DNA from: Mytilisepta virgata
Taxonomy: Eukaryota; Mollusca; Bivalvia; Mytilida; Mytilidae
Reading direction: 5' to 3'
Length of the DNA: 64,000 bases
NCBI GenBank assembly: GCA_028015205.1
Contig: CM051514.1
Location: 50,050,150 to 50,114,149 of the forward strand
The notes under the pieces were generated by a model. It was not told the DNA's origin and made no database searches. It saw only the letters and a list, made by a program, of their open reading frames with translations. The translations under genes were made by a program, and so were the position numbers. This document shows positions 1 to 12,200 of this stretch, one piece after another; within the stretch, counting starts at the first letter, position 1, and every line of letters starts with the position of its first letter.

Positions 1-1633
1 ATCACGGAAAAAGAATAAAACAAATTAAAAACATTCTCCTTCGAGTGGGATGTTTCCGGTTCATGGATTGTTGTTTCCGCTTCATGGATTGTTTTTCTAC
101 CATAACCAATTTCTCCTAACTGTAAAGGTTATGAACTTTGAAGATTATGAAGAAGTAAGGTAAAGTTCAGAGGAATTCCTAACTGTTTTTTGGATTGCTC
201 GGATGTTTGCCTTGCACAAAGTGATAAAACCAACCATTAACTATTTTCACATTGATGTGTCTAAATATATCTCTACCATACAATTCTCTGTAAGCCCTAG
301 ATAAAAATATTTTTAACAAATGGTCATCTTTATCATTAACGGCGAAATTTATCTCGGACATCTTTGATAAATATAAACGTGGACAGCACACGCAGCCGCA
401 CACTAAAAATGCTTTTATCGTCTGATTATTGGATATATTTGTGAATTAAGCCTCATTTGCCCTGCCCATGATGGCAATGGAACAATTGGAACAATTATTT
501 TCCAAAAATTTGCTCTACCAAACTCACGGCATCTTTTGAAAAATTCATCCGCCACTAAGGAAATGTTTACTTTCATATTTATTCTGAAGGAAAAAGGTAA
601 TGCACTATGAAATGTGTATTACATGAACTTTTCATCAAGTTCCAGTTCAGAATTAATTTTAACAATAAAAATATTGACAATTTACGTGGTTGTGTTTTCG
701 TCATAGATGTTGACTTTGATGGAACCTTAAGGTCCATTTTGGTAATTCTACGTGGCATACAGTCTACTTCATCAGTGGATACATCTTCGGTAGTAACGAA
801 CAGCCGCATATGACAATTGGGTCGCGTTGACCTACATTTCACGCTTCATTGACTTTGGTTAAAGTTTGCATTAACATCCATTTCTGGAATACCACATCAT
901 ATATAGACATGAAACTATCAGTTGATACCACCTACTTGACAAGAAAGTTTACGGGAAGCCAACCACAACATCCATATTGAGTTCCTGTTCCATGAATAAC
1001 ATGGCCGCAACAACTTTTTATAGTCAATATGGCCACCATAAAAAAATGGTTATCTTCCCGCGCCCGCGCGGGTTCAATGTCTAGTAAAGATATAAATTTA
1101 GCAGGAAAGAACTTTATAGTTTTTTCTAGATAAAAAGTTTGACTGTTTTTCATTGTTATTCTGTATATTTATCAACCAACAGACTTTCATCATTTTTCAG
1201 TTCAATTAACGTGCCTATTATTATCGTATTTCCCCATGCCTATATCGACCTGCTGAGGCCTTCATAATTTCCCGTATTTCGGCACTGTGACGTCGTAAAG
1301 AGTTGACCCTAATATATCAGCGACGTCATAATGTTTGACCCAACGTTGACCCGAATATATCAGGAAAACATCCAGTTATAGGCAGATGGTCATTGAAAAG
1401 TAAGAAATTCCATTAAGATTGCTAGTTAACAATACGATAAATTTATCATCAAGTTTTCTTCAAACAAATATTGTAAAATATAAGCCGCTCGACACAATAT
1501 GAAGCCTTTTAGCTCGTTCGCTACGCTCACTCGCCGAAAAAGTTTCACATTGTGTCTCGCGGCTGATATTTTACGATATACGTTTGCAGAAAACCTGATA
1601 ATATGTACATATAATTATAATTTTAATTTACAG
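1..1633. other. Intron of the dipeptidase gene (partial)
   Basis: This stretch precedes the acceptor at 1631-1633 and I could not find any further dipeptidase exon in it; the conserved block that should precede the first visible exon is absent, so the rest of the gene lies upstream of the window. It contains a foldback sequence at 1461-1586 and two short near-repeats around 1285-1365. An open frame of 74 codons on the minus strand (179-403) matches nothing I know. Confidence 0.6.
1461..1586. repeat. Foldback (inverted-repeat) element
   Basis: The left part, reading caaacaaatattgtaaaata and then a CpG-rich segment, is the imperfect reverse complement of the right part ending gatattttacgatatacgtttg. 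The arms are about 45 bases and the centre contains a GC-rich core around 1511-1535 that is itself partly palindromic. The CpG content stands out against the AT-rich surroundings. It is probably a small non-autonomous transposon. Confidence 0.6.
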
Positions 1634-1769
1634 TGTACCTAAAGGATTAGAAGATGTATCCAAGTATCCGTACTTATTTGCAGAATTAGTTAAGAGAAAT
1701 TGGACTGAGGAAGACCTTGGAAAGCTTGCCGGATTGAATATTATCAGGGTCTTCAAGAGAGTGGAGGAG
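1634..1769 (+). CDS. Dipeptidase penultimate exon
   Basis: Acceptor tttacag ends at 1633. The exon begins with the third base of a split codon, carries 45 full codons (VPKGLEDVSKY to FKRVEE) and ends in phase 0 at the donor gtaatt. Confidence 0.9.
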
Positions 1770-2068
1770 GTAATTCTATCTTTACACAACTTATGAGTCG
1801 TAAATGAATGAAATGTGCTCATCTTGTGCATCAAAACTGGTACCATAATATTATCTTTTTATGTAAATCAGAATGGTATTTACTTCTGTCAAAATACCAA
1901 TCCAAATTTGAACCAATCACATCCTTTCAATTAACAGACAAATCTAGAAAAGGATAAGATTCTGCAATGGTCATGAGAAAAATAATTTTTGATATTTTTT
2001 TACAGGTTAGAGATGAACTAGGATTTGAAAAACCATATGAAGACATTCTTGAAGAAACTGACATATAA
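1634..2068 (+). CDS. Membrane dipeptidase (M19 family), 3' end of gene
   Basis: Two coding exons, 1634-1769 and 2006-2068, give the last 65 full codons of a renal/membrane dipeptidase. These enzymes are zinc metallopeptidases that hydrolyse dipeptides such as Cys-Gly from glutathione breakdown. The first exon starts with the last base of a split codon and encodes VPKGLEDVSKYPYLFAEL, then RNWTEEDLGKLAGLNIIRVF and KRVEE, the conserved C-terminal helices of DPEP1-3. The second exon adds VRDELGFEKPYEDILEETDI and stops. Splice sites are cag|T, GAG|gtaatt and acag|GTT. The zinc ligands lie upstream of the window. Vertebrate DPEPs continue into a hydrophobic GPI-attachment tail; this one ends in an acidic tail with no hydrophobic stretch, so it may be unanchored. 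The gene converges on STK17. Confidence 0.9.
2006..2068 (+). CDS. Dipeptidase last coding exon
   Basis: Acceptor tttttttacag ends at 2005. Twenty codons follow, ending in an acidic EDILEETDI and the stop TAA at 2066-2068. An attaaa-type polyadenylation signal lies about 20 bases beyond. Confidence 0.88.
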   Translation, partial: VRDELGFEKPYEDILEETDI

Positions 2069-2192
2069 AATTTATAATTTTTATTTTAAAATTAAAACAA
2101 AAAATTATCTGTAATATTGACAACAAAATCAGATCTTATTTCCAAATCAGAGCTGCAAGATGTATTTGTCAAACCAATATCCAGAGCTTTTT

Positions 2193-2400
2193 AGTTCACC
2201 TGGTCCAAAGGGCCATGTGAGATTTTGTCATGACTTGGCGTTGGTTGTCTGTTCATCCGTTAACTCTTCACATTGTGGTCTTTCATCTCCTCTGAAACAA
2301 CAGGGCCAAATTAACTGAAACATGGTATGAAGCATCTGTAGAAGGAACTTTATAACGTTTGCTGATTTTTTCCAGCAAAAAACCTTTCAAGACCTATCTA
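2193..2400 (-). repeat. End of the GGTCCAGGTGAGCT repeat family
   Basis: The segment ttcacctggtccaaagggcc followed by atgtgagattttgtcatgac is the reverse complement of the end of the element at 36576-37676. The text beyond it resembles the internal units of the copy at 55640-56985, including ctcctctgaaac and aagcatctgtagaagg. This is a truncated copy. Confidence 0.6.
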
Positions 2401-5400
2401 TCAGAGTTTGGTTTGTTGGGGTTCTACAGAACTTCAGCACAATAGTCTATAGTGGAGAATTGGGTATATTGGAGGAGGAAGTCAGTAGTCAAGAAAAAAA
2501 ACACCAACCATTATTGGGAAAACTGAAATCCTGGTCAAAAGCTCCACATTTTGCCACAACTCAGTGATGACTAATACTGGTACATGTATTCATAATGAAC
2601 TACCTATACATCTCTATGGACAAGGAAGATGATTCTTAGTTTCTAGAAACTTAACACAATCAATTCAGGTTTTCCAAATACCCAGTACTAACAACTGTCA
2701 GAGCTGGTGCTTATCAAGAACTTAAGCTTATCACCAGAGTTTTTAACTGGGAGAAACAATTATTCATGATTACAATTTAAAAGAAATAATTTGCATATTT
2801 TGACCAACTACATCAATTTTTTTTTATCTTATCCTGCCTTTAAAAACAACAAAAACACATATAGATTTTCAAGTATGGCATTTAATAAAATTTTTGTTAA
2901 TATGTATATAATCTATACCAACGATAAAATGTTTTTTACAACTAAATTTCTATAAAAAAAGAAAACAAAAATATTTACACTGATTTGTAGACACATTTAA
3001 TACATTCTATTAATATCTATACAACACATTGAAATTAGTACAGGAAAAACATTGTGGAAATACAAGGGAGACAACCACAAAAGTCTTTCAAGGGAGAAAA
3101 CAGCACAAATCTTTATTACCATAAAACTGGTACTAAATTATTTTTAACAATTTTAATTAATTCAACGTTGTTTTCTAATAAACTGATTTCTAATTAACGT
3201 AAAAACATAAATTCTGACTTTACACTACATCTCTCACAAATCTTATGTAAAAAAAAAATATAATAATTAAGCAAAAAAAATATTTCAAGGCAAATATTTA
3301 TGGCAAAATTGGTCTGTTTTGAGGTATGTGTTCATGAAACTTTCTGTTTGCTTGAGTGATTAAAGGGGCTGTATTTCAACCACATTAAGGCTGACCCTGT
3401 AAAAAGAGAAAATTATGTCCTATCTTTTCTAGTTCAAGCTTGAATTTATGAGTTAATTTTAAATGGATCATGAAGTTTGCAGTGGTGTGAAATAATTAAA
3501 CACACTAAGCTTAAACAAGGTAAAATTTCAAAAAATATTTCAACAGAATGTATTATATGTAAAAATATATTGGAATGGGGTTTGTTGGTCAAATATGACA
3601 GGGTTGGTCTTCATTGATTTATACATTTGGTTAAATGAGCAATCTTGGTATATTTTTCTACAAAATTAATAGGTAATAGATATGAACTATTTAGGAAGCA
3701 TTATAAAATAAAGCATCAAAGAAAAACTGAGCCGATCATTTTCTATGAAGAAAGTGCATGAAACATCAGGCAAAGCAAAAAGTAAACCTTGTGTGGTTTT
3801 TCAAAGTATACTATCGATATGCCATTCAGTGCCATTTTAACTTGAGTTGTGCTGATAAAGAAACAAATTCTACACTATAAATTATACAGTACTCTAAACC
3901 AGACAAGCACATCAAAAATTTTGGCACGACTTCACAAGTCTTGAAACTTTACCACGTCAAAAAACAATACACAGTATGAGATAAACACGACAACACCAAA
4001 CACTGAATAAAAATTGGTCTAAAAAATCACATATTTTTGGTCGTTCAATACTGTTGGTAAAGCAAACACAATGTTGTTGCCAAGTTAAGCACTAAGTTTT
4101 ACAAAATATACATGTAAAAAAGCATGTATTGTAAGCACCATATGTTTGATTGCTTGATATAATTTTGGCCAACGACAAAATATTTGCTATTTTATTTTTT
4201 ATTTTTGGTTCTATCATCCATTAAAATATGTTCACCACATAATAAATGCTACCTATATATAGATAAGATATCTATTAGTCCTTGAAAAACTTGAAAAATG
4301 CAAAACCAGGTGAGCTAAAAAAATAAATACCTGAGAAACGTGTTGTAAAATAAGTTTTTTTTTCTCTGGCAGACTGAACCATTAAATATCGTACAATAAT
4401 TATCCATAATTTCTTTAGCACAAGACTTTATAATCTTATTCAAATTACAGTCAAATTTTATTGCCTTTAAAACTTTATACAAAAGAGTTGTTTTTATGTG
4501 CAATTTGTAAAGGTTTGTTGTTAGAGCAAACCTTAACCAAAGTTCTCAATATTGTAAAACTTTATCAGACACAAATCGAATATTCAACACATAAATATAT
4601 GGAGGGTGTAGGAGGAATTTTTTTTTTTTTACAAATTCTAATTTGTTCTTATCTTTACTACTAAAGTCCAATTTATAAAAACAATCATATTATTAACCAA
4701 CAAATTATAATTCAAGTGCCTTTGGAACCTCCAAATCTATCATTTTAGGAACAGCTATGATATTTCTGACAAACCACTATCGAATTAAACACACATTCTA
4801 TATATACCAACAAACTCTTTAACAGATTAATACTTTCAAATTTAACACACTTCACACTTGTGTTCCAATAAATTGATTTGGCTTTGTGCTCGAGAACTAC
4901 AATATCTTTCCTACTTTCACAATTAAATTGCTAAATTACATTTAAGTGGCTAAGAAACTGGTTTGTATCAATACTGGTCCTATAATATAATTATTGAAGT
5001 TTAGAAGTAACAACAAAATTTACTATGTCAATTTACATGTCAAATTTTTCAACAAGACATTTTTTGAATAAGTATTAATGAAAGGTATTTTTAATAGTAC
5101 ATATGACCTTATATTTCTAGCACTTACATTCTGATTAGTACCCAGTGTAGTATATAAGTTATTATCATGTACTAACAACATAACTTGAGAAATAAAACTT
5201 CCAGCAGATTATCAATAGATTTAAACACGAGACGTTGCAATAGATTGAATATTCTATGACTTGCTTCAAACGCTTTTAGTCTACATCCGTGGTAAAATAT
5301 GGATATTTTTAGTCAAACGTCACAGACGTCAGATGGCTTGTTCAGCAACGTCATAGTATAACTGTGTGTAATGGCGGCTTTGTGTCTAAATACCCATGTT

Positions 5401-5589
5401 GCAGCATTTCAAAATGTCGTAGAAACTGTCCTTTTAGAATAGATGGCTTCAAAATATCATGATTTCACCCTGGGTAGGCTCACTTTTGCTCGTGGCAAAA
5501 CATTTGGCATAAATGGCTTACTCTTGGTAAAATCAGGATATTCTGAAGGCACCATGAATTATTTCTCAATTAATTGGTTTAGTGTACTG

Positions 5590-5670
5590 TAGTTTTACCC
5601 CACTTTCAGCACTCATGGCTGTATAACTGTAGCTAGATTTTATTGGTGGAGGAAGCCAGATAGACTTACT
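5590..5670 (-). mobile_element. SINE remnant
   Basis: Contains ttttaccccactttcagcac, then a diverged stretch, then tttattggtggaggaagcc. This is the same order as in the better copies at 18440-18650 and 37884-38095. Only the 3' half is recognisable. Confidence 0.5.
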
Positions 5671-6392
5671 ACAGTCGATAAAGAAGTGTTATCAGTACAG
5701 ACAGTATATAATATAGATGTATATATACAAATATTAATTATTAGAATGAGGCTTGTAGTAAGTCTAAAAGCCAGAGTGTATACTAACTATCCAGAAGAGT
5801 CGGCCAACTAGGCCTATCCATAATAGTAGAGGAATTTTGAAATCTAAGTTCACAAATAGTTATTAAGGTTAAGGCAATAGAGAAGAAATTGTAAAAAAAA
5901 AATCTTTAAAATCTTGGTTGCGTAGAAATTTTTTTACCATACTGGAAGTCTCTATTGAATATTGCAGTATATATATATATAACAGATCAAACATCTTCCA
6001 TGTTAGATGAAAAGGGTATTAAAAATAACTGACTTTACTTATTTGTGTGCAGTATACTGCAGTAATGGTGTATATTCTAATAATGTTACATATTTATTAT
6101 ACTTTATAAACTACAATTTCTATTTTTGTCTGCAAATAAAACCCAGCAGACATACTATCTAATGTTATACAAACTGAACAAAGTTTCCTTAAATAATACA
6201 AAGTTCTCTCTTGTTCATAAAGAGGTAGATTTTTCAAAAATTAAAAAAAGTCAGAAATAAATCTGTGTGTATAATCTTATTTTCATGCATACAGCTTTTC
6301 AATCATTTCCAAAACACTGACAAAAAGCTATCGGAGTGACAGCAAAATTTATGGAGTAACATGCCCTACTTCACCAAACTAATACTGTGAAT

Positions 6393-6655
6393 TTTATTAT
6401 TCGTGGTACACCAATTTTTGTGAATTTTGTGGACAGATCAATCCACGAATTTAAGAACCCAACGAAATATTAATAGATTTTGTGCTATTATGTTGTGATA
6501 AAGCCATAAACTGTCACCAAAGTAATAATGTAAAACCCTTATTATTTGTGGTACACCAATTTTTCATGAAATTTTTAGACAGATCAATCCACAAATTTAA
6601 GAACCAACAAAATATTAAAAGATTTTCCAATTTTATGTTGTGATAGAGCCCTAAA
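6393..6655. repeat. Direct duplication of about 145 bp, two copies
   Basis: Both copies share ggtacaccaatttttn, gacagatcaatccac, aatttaagaac and tatgttgtgata in the same order, beginning near 6397 and 6542. The second copy differs by scattered substitutions. No coding content. Confidence 0.7.
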
Positions 6656-7081
6656 TGGTCATATATATGCAGAAGATGAAATTCAGAAGATCTAATGTTA
6701 ATTTATCTTCTGATATTTTAATAATTTTTCCAATTATATCAGCTTTTCATTTTAATGTGTTTTGAAATTTGAAATCTAAGAAGTTAAGATCACATGAATA
6801 TGCCTTTTTTCCCCAGATCAACAAAACTTGATGACAACAAAAACTAATAAATTCACAGTAAATTGATTTTTTTCAATTGGGAAATTCAGATAAAAATTCA
6901 AATGATAACATAAATTTTCATGTTCCTTTATAATCTACAGAATAAATAATTACAGGGTATCCTAGTAACTACATGTAAAGTAATAAATCTCAAAAATGTC
7001 AGAAATGAGGAAGAGGTTTGATCAAAAGGTACCGTAAGTACTGATAAATTACCTAAGATAAAGAAAATTATCATAAATCAT

Positions 7082-7375
7082 TTAAGGTGGTACCTAACAC
7101 TACAGGGAGATAACTCTGTAAAATCAGCTAATAATAATAATAAAAAATAATTAATAACGTTGTGTTGTTAATGGAATATTAAGCTTTTCAATGATCAATA
7201 TTAGTTTTGTCAAACTGCTATACAATCAGTGTAATTTTTCTGATGAATTGGTTGGTTTAAATGTTTTGAAATTTTAAAATTTTTGTCAATGGGTCAAAGT
7301 AAATACTTTGTCAAAATTTTATGAAAATTAAACGAGCCAAATTAATTTTAGTGAAAGTGTTGGGTACCACCTTAA
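7082..7375. mobile_element. Small inverted-repeat transposon (MITE), TTAAGGTGGTACC type
   Basis: Perfect 13-bp terminal inverted repeats: TTAAGGTGGTACC at the left and GGTACCACCTTAA at the right. They continue as ctaacact and agtgttgg inside the element. Length is 294 bp with no open frame. A diverged second copy in the same orientation lies at 9359-9636. The TTAA ends could be part of a TTAA target site, as in piggyBac-like elements, but that is inference. Confidence 0.75.
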
Positions 7376-8744
7376 CCAGCCTAATAAGGCAAGCTGATTT
7401 ATATACTAAATTATAAACAAAATATGCTGAGTTGTTAGGAAATACAAGAAAATAATTTGTTACAAGCCCTTATTCTATGCAGTGAATGTGTATGTGTTTA
7501 ATAAGTAATTAAATACAGAAATATTATTTTAATGCAAAATCTACGATAAAGCCCCGTTATATATTTATTTTTTTACCAAACCATGGAATGAAAATCTGTT
7601 ATTGGAAAAAATATAGTATAACTAATCTTGAAATTCTAATACCTTAAATTTACAATCAGTGACCAAACAATGCATTAATTCACAAATGTCCATAGCATAG
7701 GAGTAAACGCAAGAGTGCATTAATAATGTTGTTCGGTCTTGAGTTGTAAATTTTTGGTATTCAAATTTCCAAATGAGTTATTCTGTTTATTGCATCGACA
7801 CCTTCAGAAAATTTTATCAGAAAATACAGGGGTTTATGTTTTTTATGTGACTAAATGTTTGTATAGTAATGTCTTTAGTGTATATTTGCATTGAATTAGA
7901 CATTCCACTTTTTCATAAATGCAATTAATTTAAAATGGTCCAGTGGTAGATCTTGAAAATTAACAAAGAATCTATTTTTTCACTTAATACAACAAAACAT
8001 CTTGGGTTGCCCGCATTAGAAGTCACACTCATGGATTTTAAATGCAGAAGTTTGTTCACATTGGCCATGTTGTTCAAGAGAATACCTTTTCAATGACAAA
8101 AATTTATGGACACTGCAATAAATTAATCAGAGCTAGGTGAGCAAATGACAAATTTAATGGTCTACTTCAGTTCTATAATAAGTATTTATCGTATTTGATA
8201 TTCATGCCTGATGTCTAAAACGCTGGGAAAATTATTTAATTTGAAAAGTTTGATAAATATCTGTTCTAAATGCTTTCATTTTTGTCTTTGTTCTGTGAAT
8301 TATTAGAAAAATTACTTATTCATTTCAAAAACATTATTGAGTGCAGAAACCATTTTACATTTTTTATCATCTGTAAGTGCCCGTATCAAAATTCTTACTT
8401 TCCTCTCAACATACATGTATATGTACTTTTTAAAAGTTGAACAAAATTCTGAATATAAATAATTTTATGAGACAGTTTTTAAATTATTTCAGTATGAAAT
8501 CAATATTAATCATAATATATTATACTACACTTTAATTTGTCCAAATTTTTCATTTTTTAACTTTTAATAGCATTGCAATAAATTTTACGTACATGTATTA
8601 TGTAACTGGCAGAATATATTTTTATATAAATTTATAATCAATAAGATACTTTGTTCTGTTTTACAAGTTTTAAATATGATATGTATAAAGTGATATGTGA
8701 TAAGTCTTTGGATTGGTTTCAGTCGTGTTTTTGCTGTTTACAAT

Positions 8745-9204
8745 TCATGAAAAAGGTTGCGTTGATAAGTTGCTATTAACATCGTCCACTCCAAAACTGT
8801 CCTTTGAATGACATTCTCTCTGTGAACAACTAACAGTTACCATGGTTACACTTTCTCTGCTTCTTGATTTTTCACATTCCTCTAAAATGTCAGAGTTAGA
8901 ATTGCACTTTAATATTTTATTTGGGATACTGTCCTCGTTGTTTAGTTTTTCTGGTTCCTCGGTAACAATATGTAAATTTTTCTTTTCAACAGTAATTGGA
9001 TTGGATTGTGAAATAATTCTTGTAACTTGAATTTCTTTTTCATAAATTATCTTTGATTTTTCTTCTAATTCATCACAACTTTCAACCATAGTTTCTTCAT
9101 TGTCACAACTTTCTTCTGCACTATCACCACCTAGTGGTGATTCAGGGGAGACAATACCACTAATCCATGGATGTTCTAAACACTGCTTTGTATTCATTCT
9201 ATTT
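8745..9204 (-). CDS. STK17A: STK17 exon 7 (last)
   Basis: Acceptor atttatttcag precedes 9204. The exon supplies the last base of Lys279, then [14 protein letters not shown], the end of the kinase domain. A 138-residue acidic, Ser/Glu-rich tail follows to the stop at 8745-8747. The internal Met282 is not a start. Confidence 0.95.
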
Positions 9205-12200
9205 CTGAAATAAATGTGATTTACAATGTTAGAAGGTATAACATCAACTTATCAATTTCATGTATTTAACTCATTTCTTTAGGCCATTTATAGCTTGGAA
9301 AACTAGAGTGCTGCAGTAGTCAATGATAATTCACTTCCTATCACATAACATTTAATAGTTAAGAGGGTACAGAAGGGAGTTAACTCTTTAAAAATCAGTT
9401 GAACATTTTAATCACATAATATTAGTAAAGATAAATCAAGCTTCTCAATGATAACATAAAATTAGTGTTTGTCAAACTGCTATATATCCAATGAAATTAT
9501 TCCCGTAAATTGTGTGGTTCAAATTTCTTGAAATTTTTATATTTTTGTCAACACGTCAAAGCAAATATTTCGTCAAAATTTTATGAAAATTAAACGAGCC
9601 AAGTCTATTTTAGTCAAAGCGTTGGGTACCCCCTCAAATTGAGTATCATAAAATTATACTGAGAAAATCACTTCTATTCATACAAAAACTTCTATTCCAT
9701 CACAACACATTAACATGAAATAGCATGATATCAAAAGGGAAACGTGTCATTAAGTAAGCCTAGTCTTTATCGCACTACTGGTGTACAATCTTACATGTAT
9801 TTGCATTTTATTATTTTATAGTTTTTGTGTGTACAGGTGGTCTCTGATGAGGTGAAGTGAATAAAAACTATAAATGACTAAATTCTAAACTTCTTTGTAC
9901 AGATACTAAAAATGTGGTCTCACTGACTCCTACCCCGTATCTCTACATTTTTTTCAAGGAAATGGTCTCAATGAGGGGAAATGTATCAAAGAAGACTTCA
10001 CTACTAACAAATTTTGATAAATTACCATTGTGAAGTTCTTTCTACAGATACTATAAAAGCAATATGACTTACTTTGGATGTTTTATTAATAGTTTACATA
10101 TGAAGTCCTGAGATGCTGAACTGAGATGCGAGAACAAACTATCTGGGAATTCTACAGATACTATAAAGCAATATGACTTACTTTGGATGTTTTATTAATA
10201 GTTTACAAATAAAGTCCTGAGATGCTGAACTGAGATGCGAGAACAAACTATCTGGGAATTCTAAGTTAACTTGGGATATATTTAGGAAAGTTTTCTGTTG
10301 GTTGTCATCAGCAAACGGTGAATGAGCAGTCAACATGACGTATGCTAAAACACCTAAACTCCTGAAAAATAAACAATAATATATTATTGTAAAATAATTA
10401 ACTCTGTTATTATCATATTTATTTTATTTAATATAACTTGAATTGAGAATTACAACTTAATTCATGTTCGAATAAATAGCAGATATTAAAACTTCTGAGT
10501 CAAATCTTTCATATAATGAGGGTTCTGTAGAAGGCATTTACTTAACTGACTATAGTATTACTAATCATGGACTCTGAATTGTAAAGTCACTACACATCAC
10601 ACCAATTAATGAAGGAATATAGCATCATATTGACGTGAAAATGAAGAACAGCAATTAAAACACATTTCCTTTTGTCACATACATGTGTGGATTTTATGTC
10701 AAGAATTTATCCTCCTTATTTCTTTTTACATATTATATTACTGGAGGAGTAACTATGTTACTCCATTCACCACAGGTCATGCTATATTTGTTTATATTAT
10801 ACCTCAGTACCTTTTTACCATGTTAAAAACTTTATTCAGTAAAGTAACTGTTCAATCGCTTTTAGAGTTGGAAGAACCATTGCCCAGGGGAATAGTTTTT
10901 TAATTATTACCCTGGGCAATAGTTCTTTTCACAAATTCTATTGGTCACGATAATGGGTGTCTTTTTGGACATCACCATAGTGGGCGTGTCAATAAGATTT
11001 TAATGGTTTCAATTTTGTCCATAATTGTAAGTAATCACATGGTTTTTTCGACATTTCAGGGAAATTTTCAATTTTCAGTATAATAAAACAATTATTGAAC
11101 AGCAATATAGCAATGTTATTAGTCCATTGTCATACTGACAATTTCCCTCTGCTAACGCGTCGGGAAAATAGTCAATGTCTTGGGAACAATAAAATTGCTA
11201 TATCCCTCAACACTGTTCAATAATTGTATCATATTTTTACTTTACAGAAATGTGCGACTTATAACATATCTATTGTGATATCAGCATACATACAGACAAC
11301 TTCTATCTTTACCTTGAAAGTATTTTTTTTCTTAGGTGCATAAATACTCTCAGTATATTGAGTAGAAAACTTACCACATGTCTGTATGGAGACCAAGGGG
11401 TTCATAATCTAGAACTTCAGGTGCTGCAAAATAAATACAAATACAGAATTAGAATATTTCTGTGATATACAAGAACTATTCTTAAAATATTTACGTAAAC
11501 CTTTCTTTCCAATCAATATAGTACAGTAGAACTTCAATGACTCAAACTCCAAGGGACCACTGAAATCTGTTTGAATTAACGTTTGTTTGAGGTATTGATG
11601 TTTGTTCCAGTACAAATAATTTCCAGTGCCATACATATATGAGTTGGTAAAGCTGACCATTTTCATGAAATATTTTTAAATTAAACCTAAACCAGGTTAA
11701 TCACTAACGAGCAGTAATCATAACTTTACTACATCAAACTTTCAACATTTACATAATCACATCTCAGATTGTTAGATGCACACCTGTAAGTTGAGGCAAC
11801 ATGCTTGTGCATTTAATTATTTTTTGAGTTTTCCATGGTAAAATACACAATTTTATCATTGTTGGGACCAAAGTTTTTGTTTGACTTTTTGAGAAATCTG
11901 TGTTTAAGAAACTGGAATATTTATAACATGAAAATAAAGGAAAAATTGATGGGACTTTAAAGACGGTTCGAAGGATCCGATTTAGAGCTACCGAATGCAA
12001 GTGTGACTATATTAAAATGCTTTTCATAATAACCTCATCAAAAGTCATGACAGTACTTTAATTACTTATTAACATGAATATACTGCTCATTGATACGTTA
12101 TTGAAAATATCAATTAGCTCAGGTTTTGTCAATATTTTATTTCAAATCCATTTCATAATTCTGAATTGTAATGGAGTTATAACTGATTGTATTGTACAAA

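Larger units (their letters stand above)
2069..8744. other. Gene-free stretch between two converging genes
   Basis: I see no coding exons here. It should hold the 3' UTRs of the dipeptidase (from the left) and STK17 (from the right, transcribed leftward). It is very AT-rich with many short A/T runs. Recognisable content: a repeat fragment at 2193-2400, a SINE remnant near 5590-5670, a direct duplication at 6393-6655 and an inverted-repeat element at 7082-7375. Short open frames at 4315-4503 and 4461-4664 are low-complexity and look non-coding. Confidence 0.6.

Noticed and set aside
179..403. 74-codon minus-strand frame near the window start
   Set aside because: Composition is moderately protein-like, but no family, splice context or neighbouring exon could be assigned.
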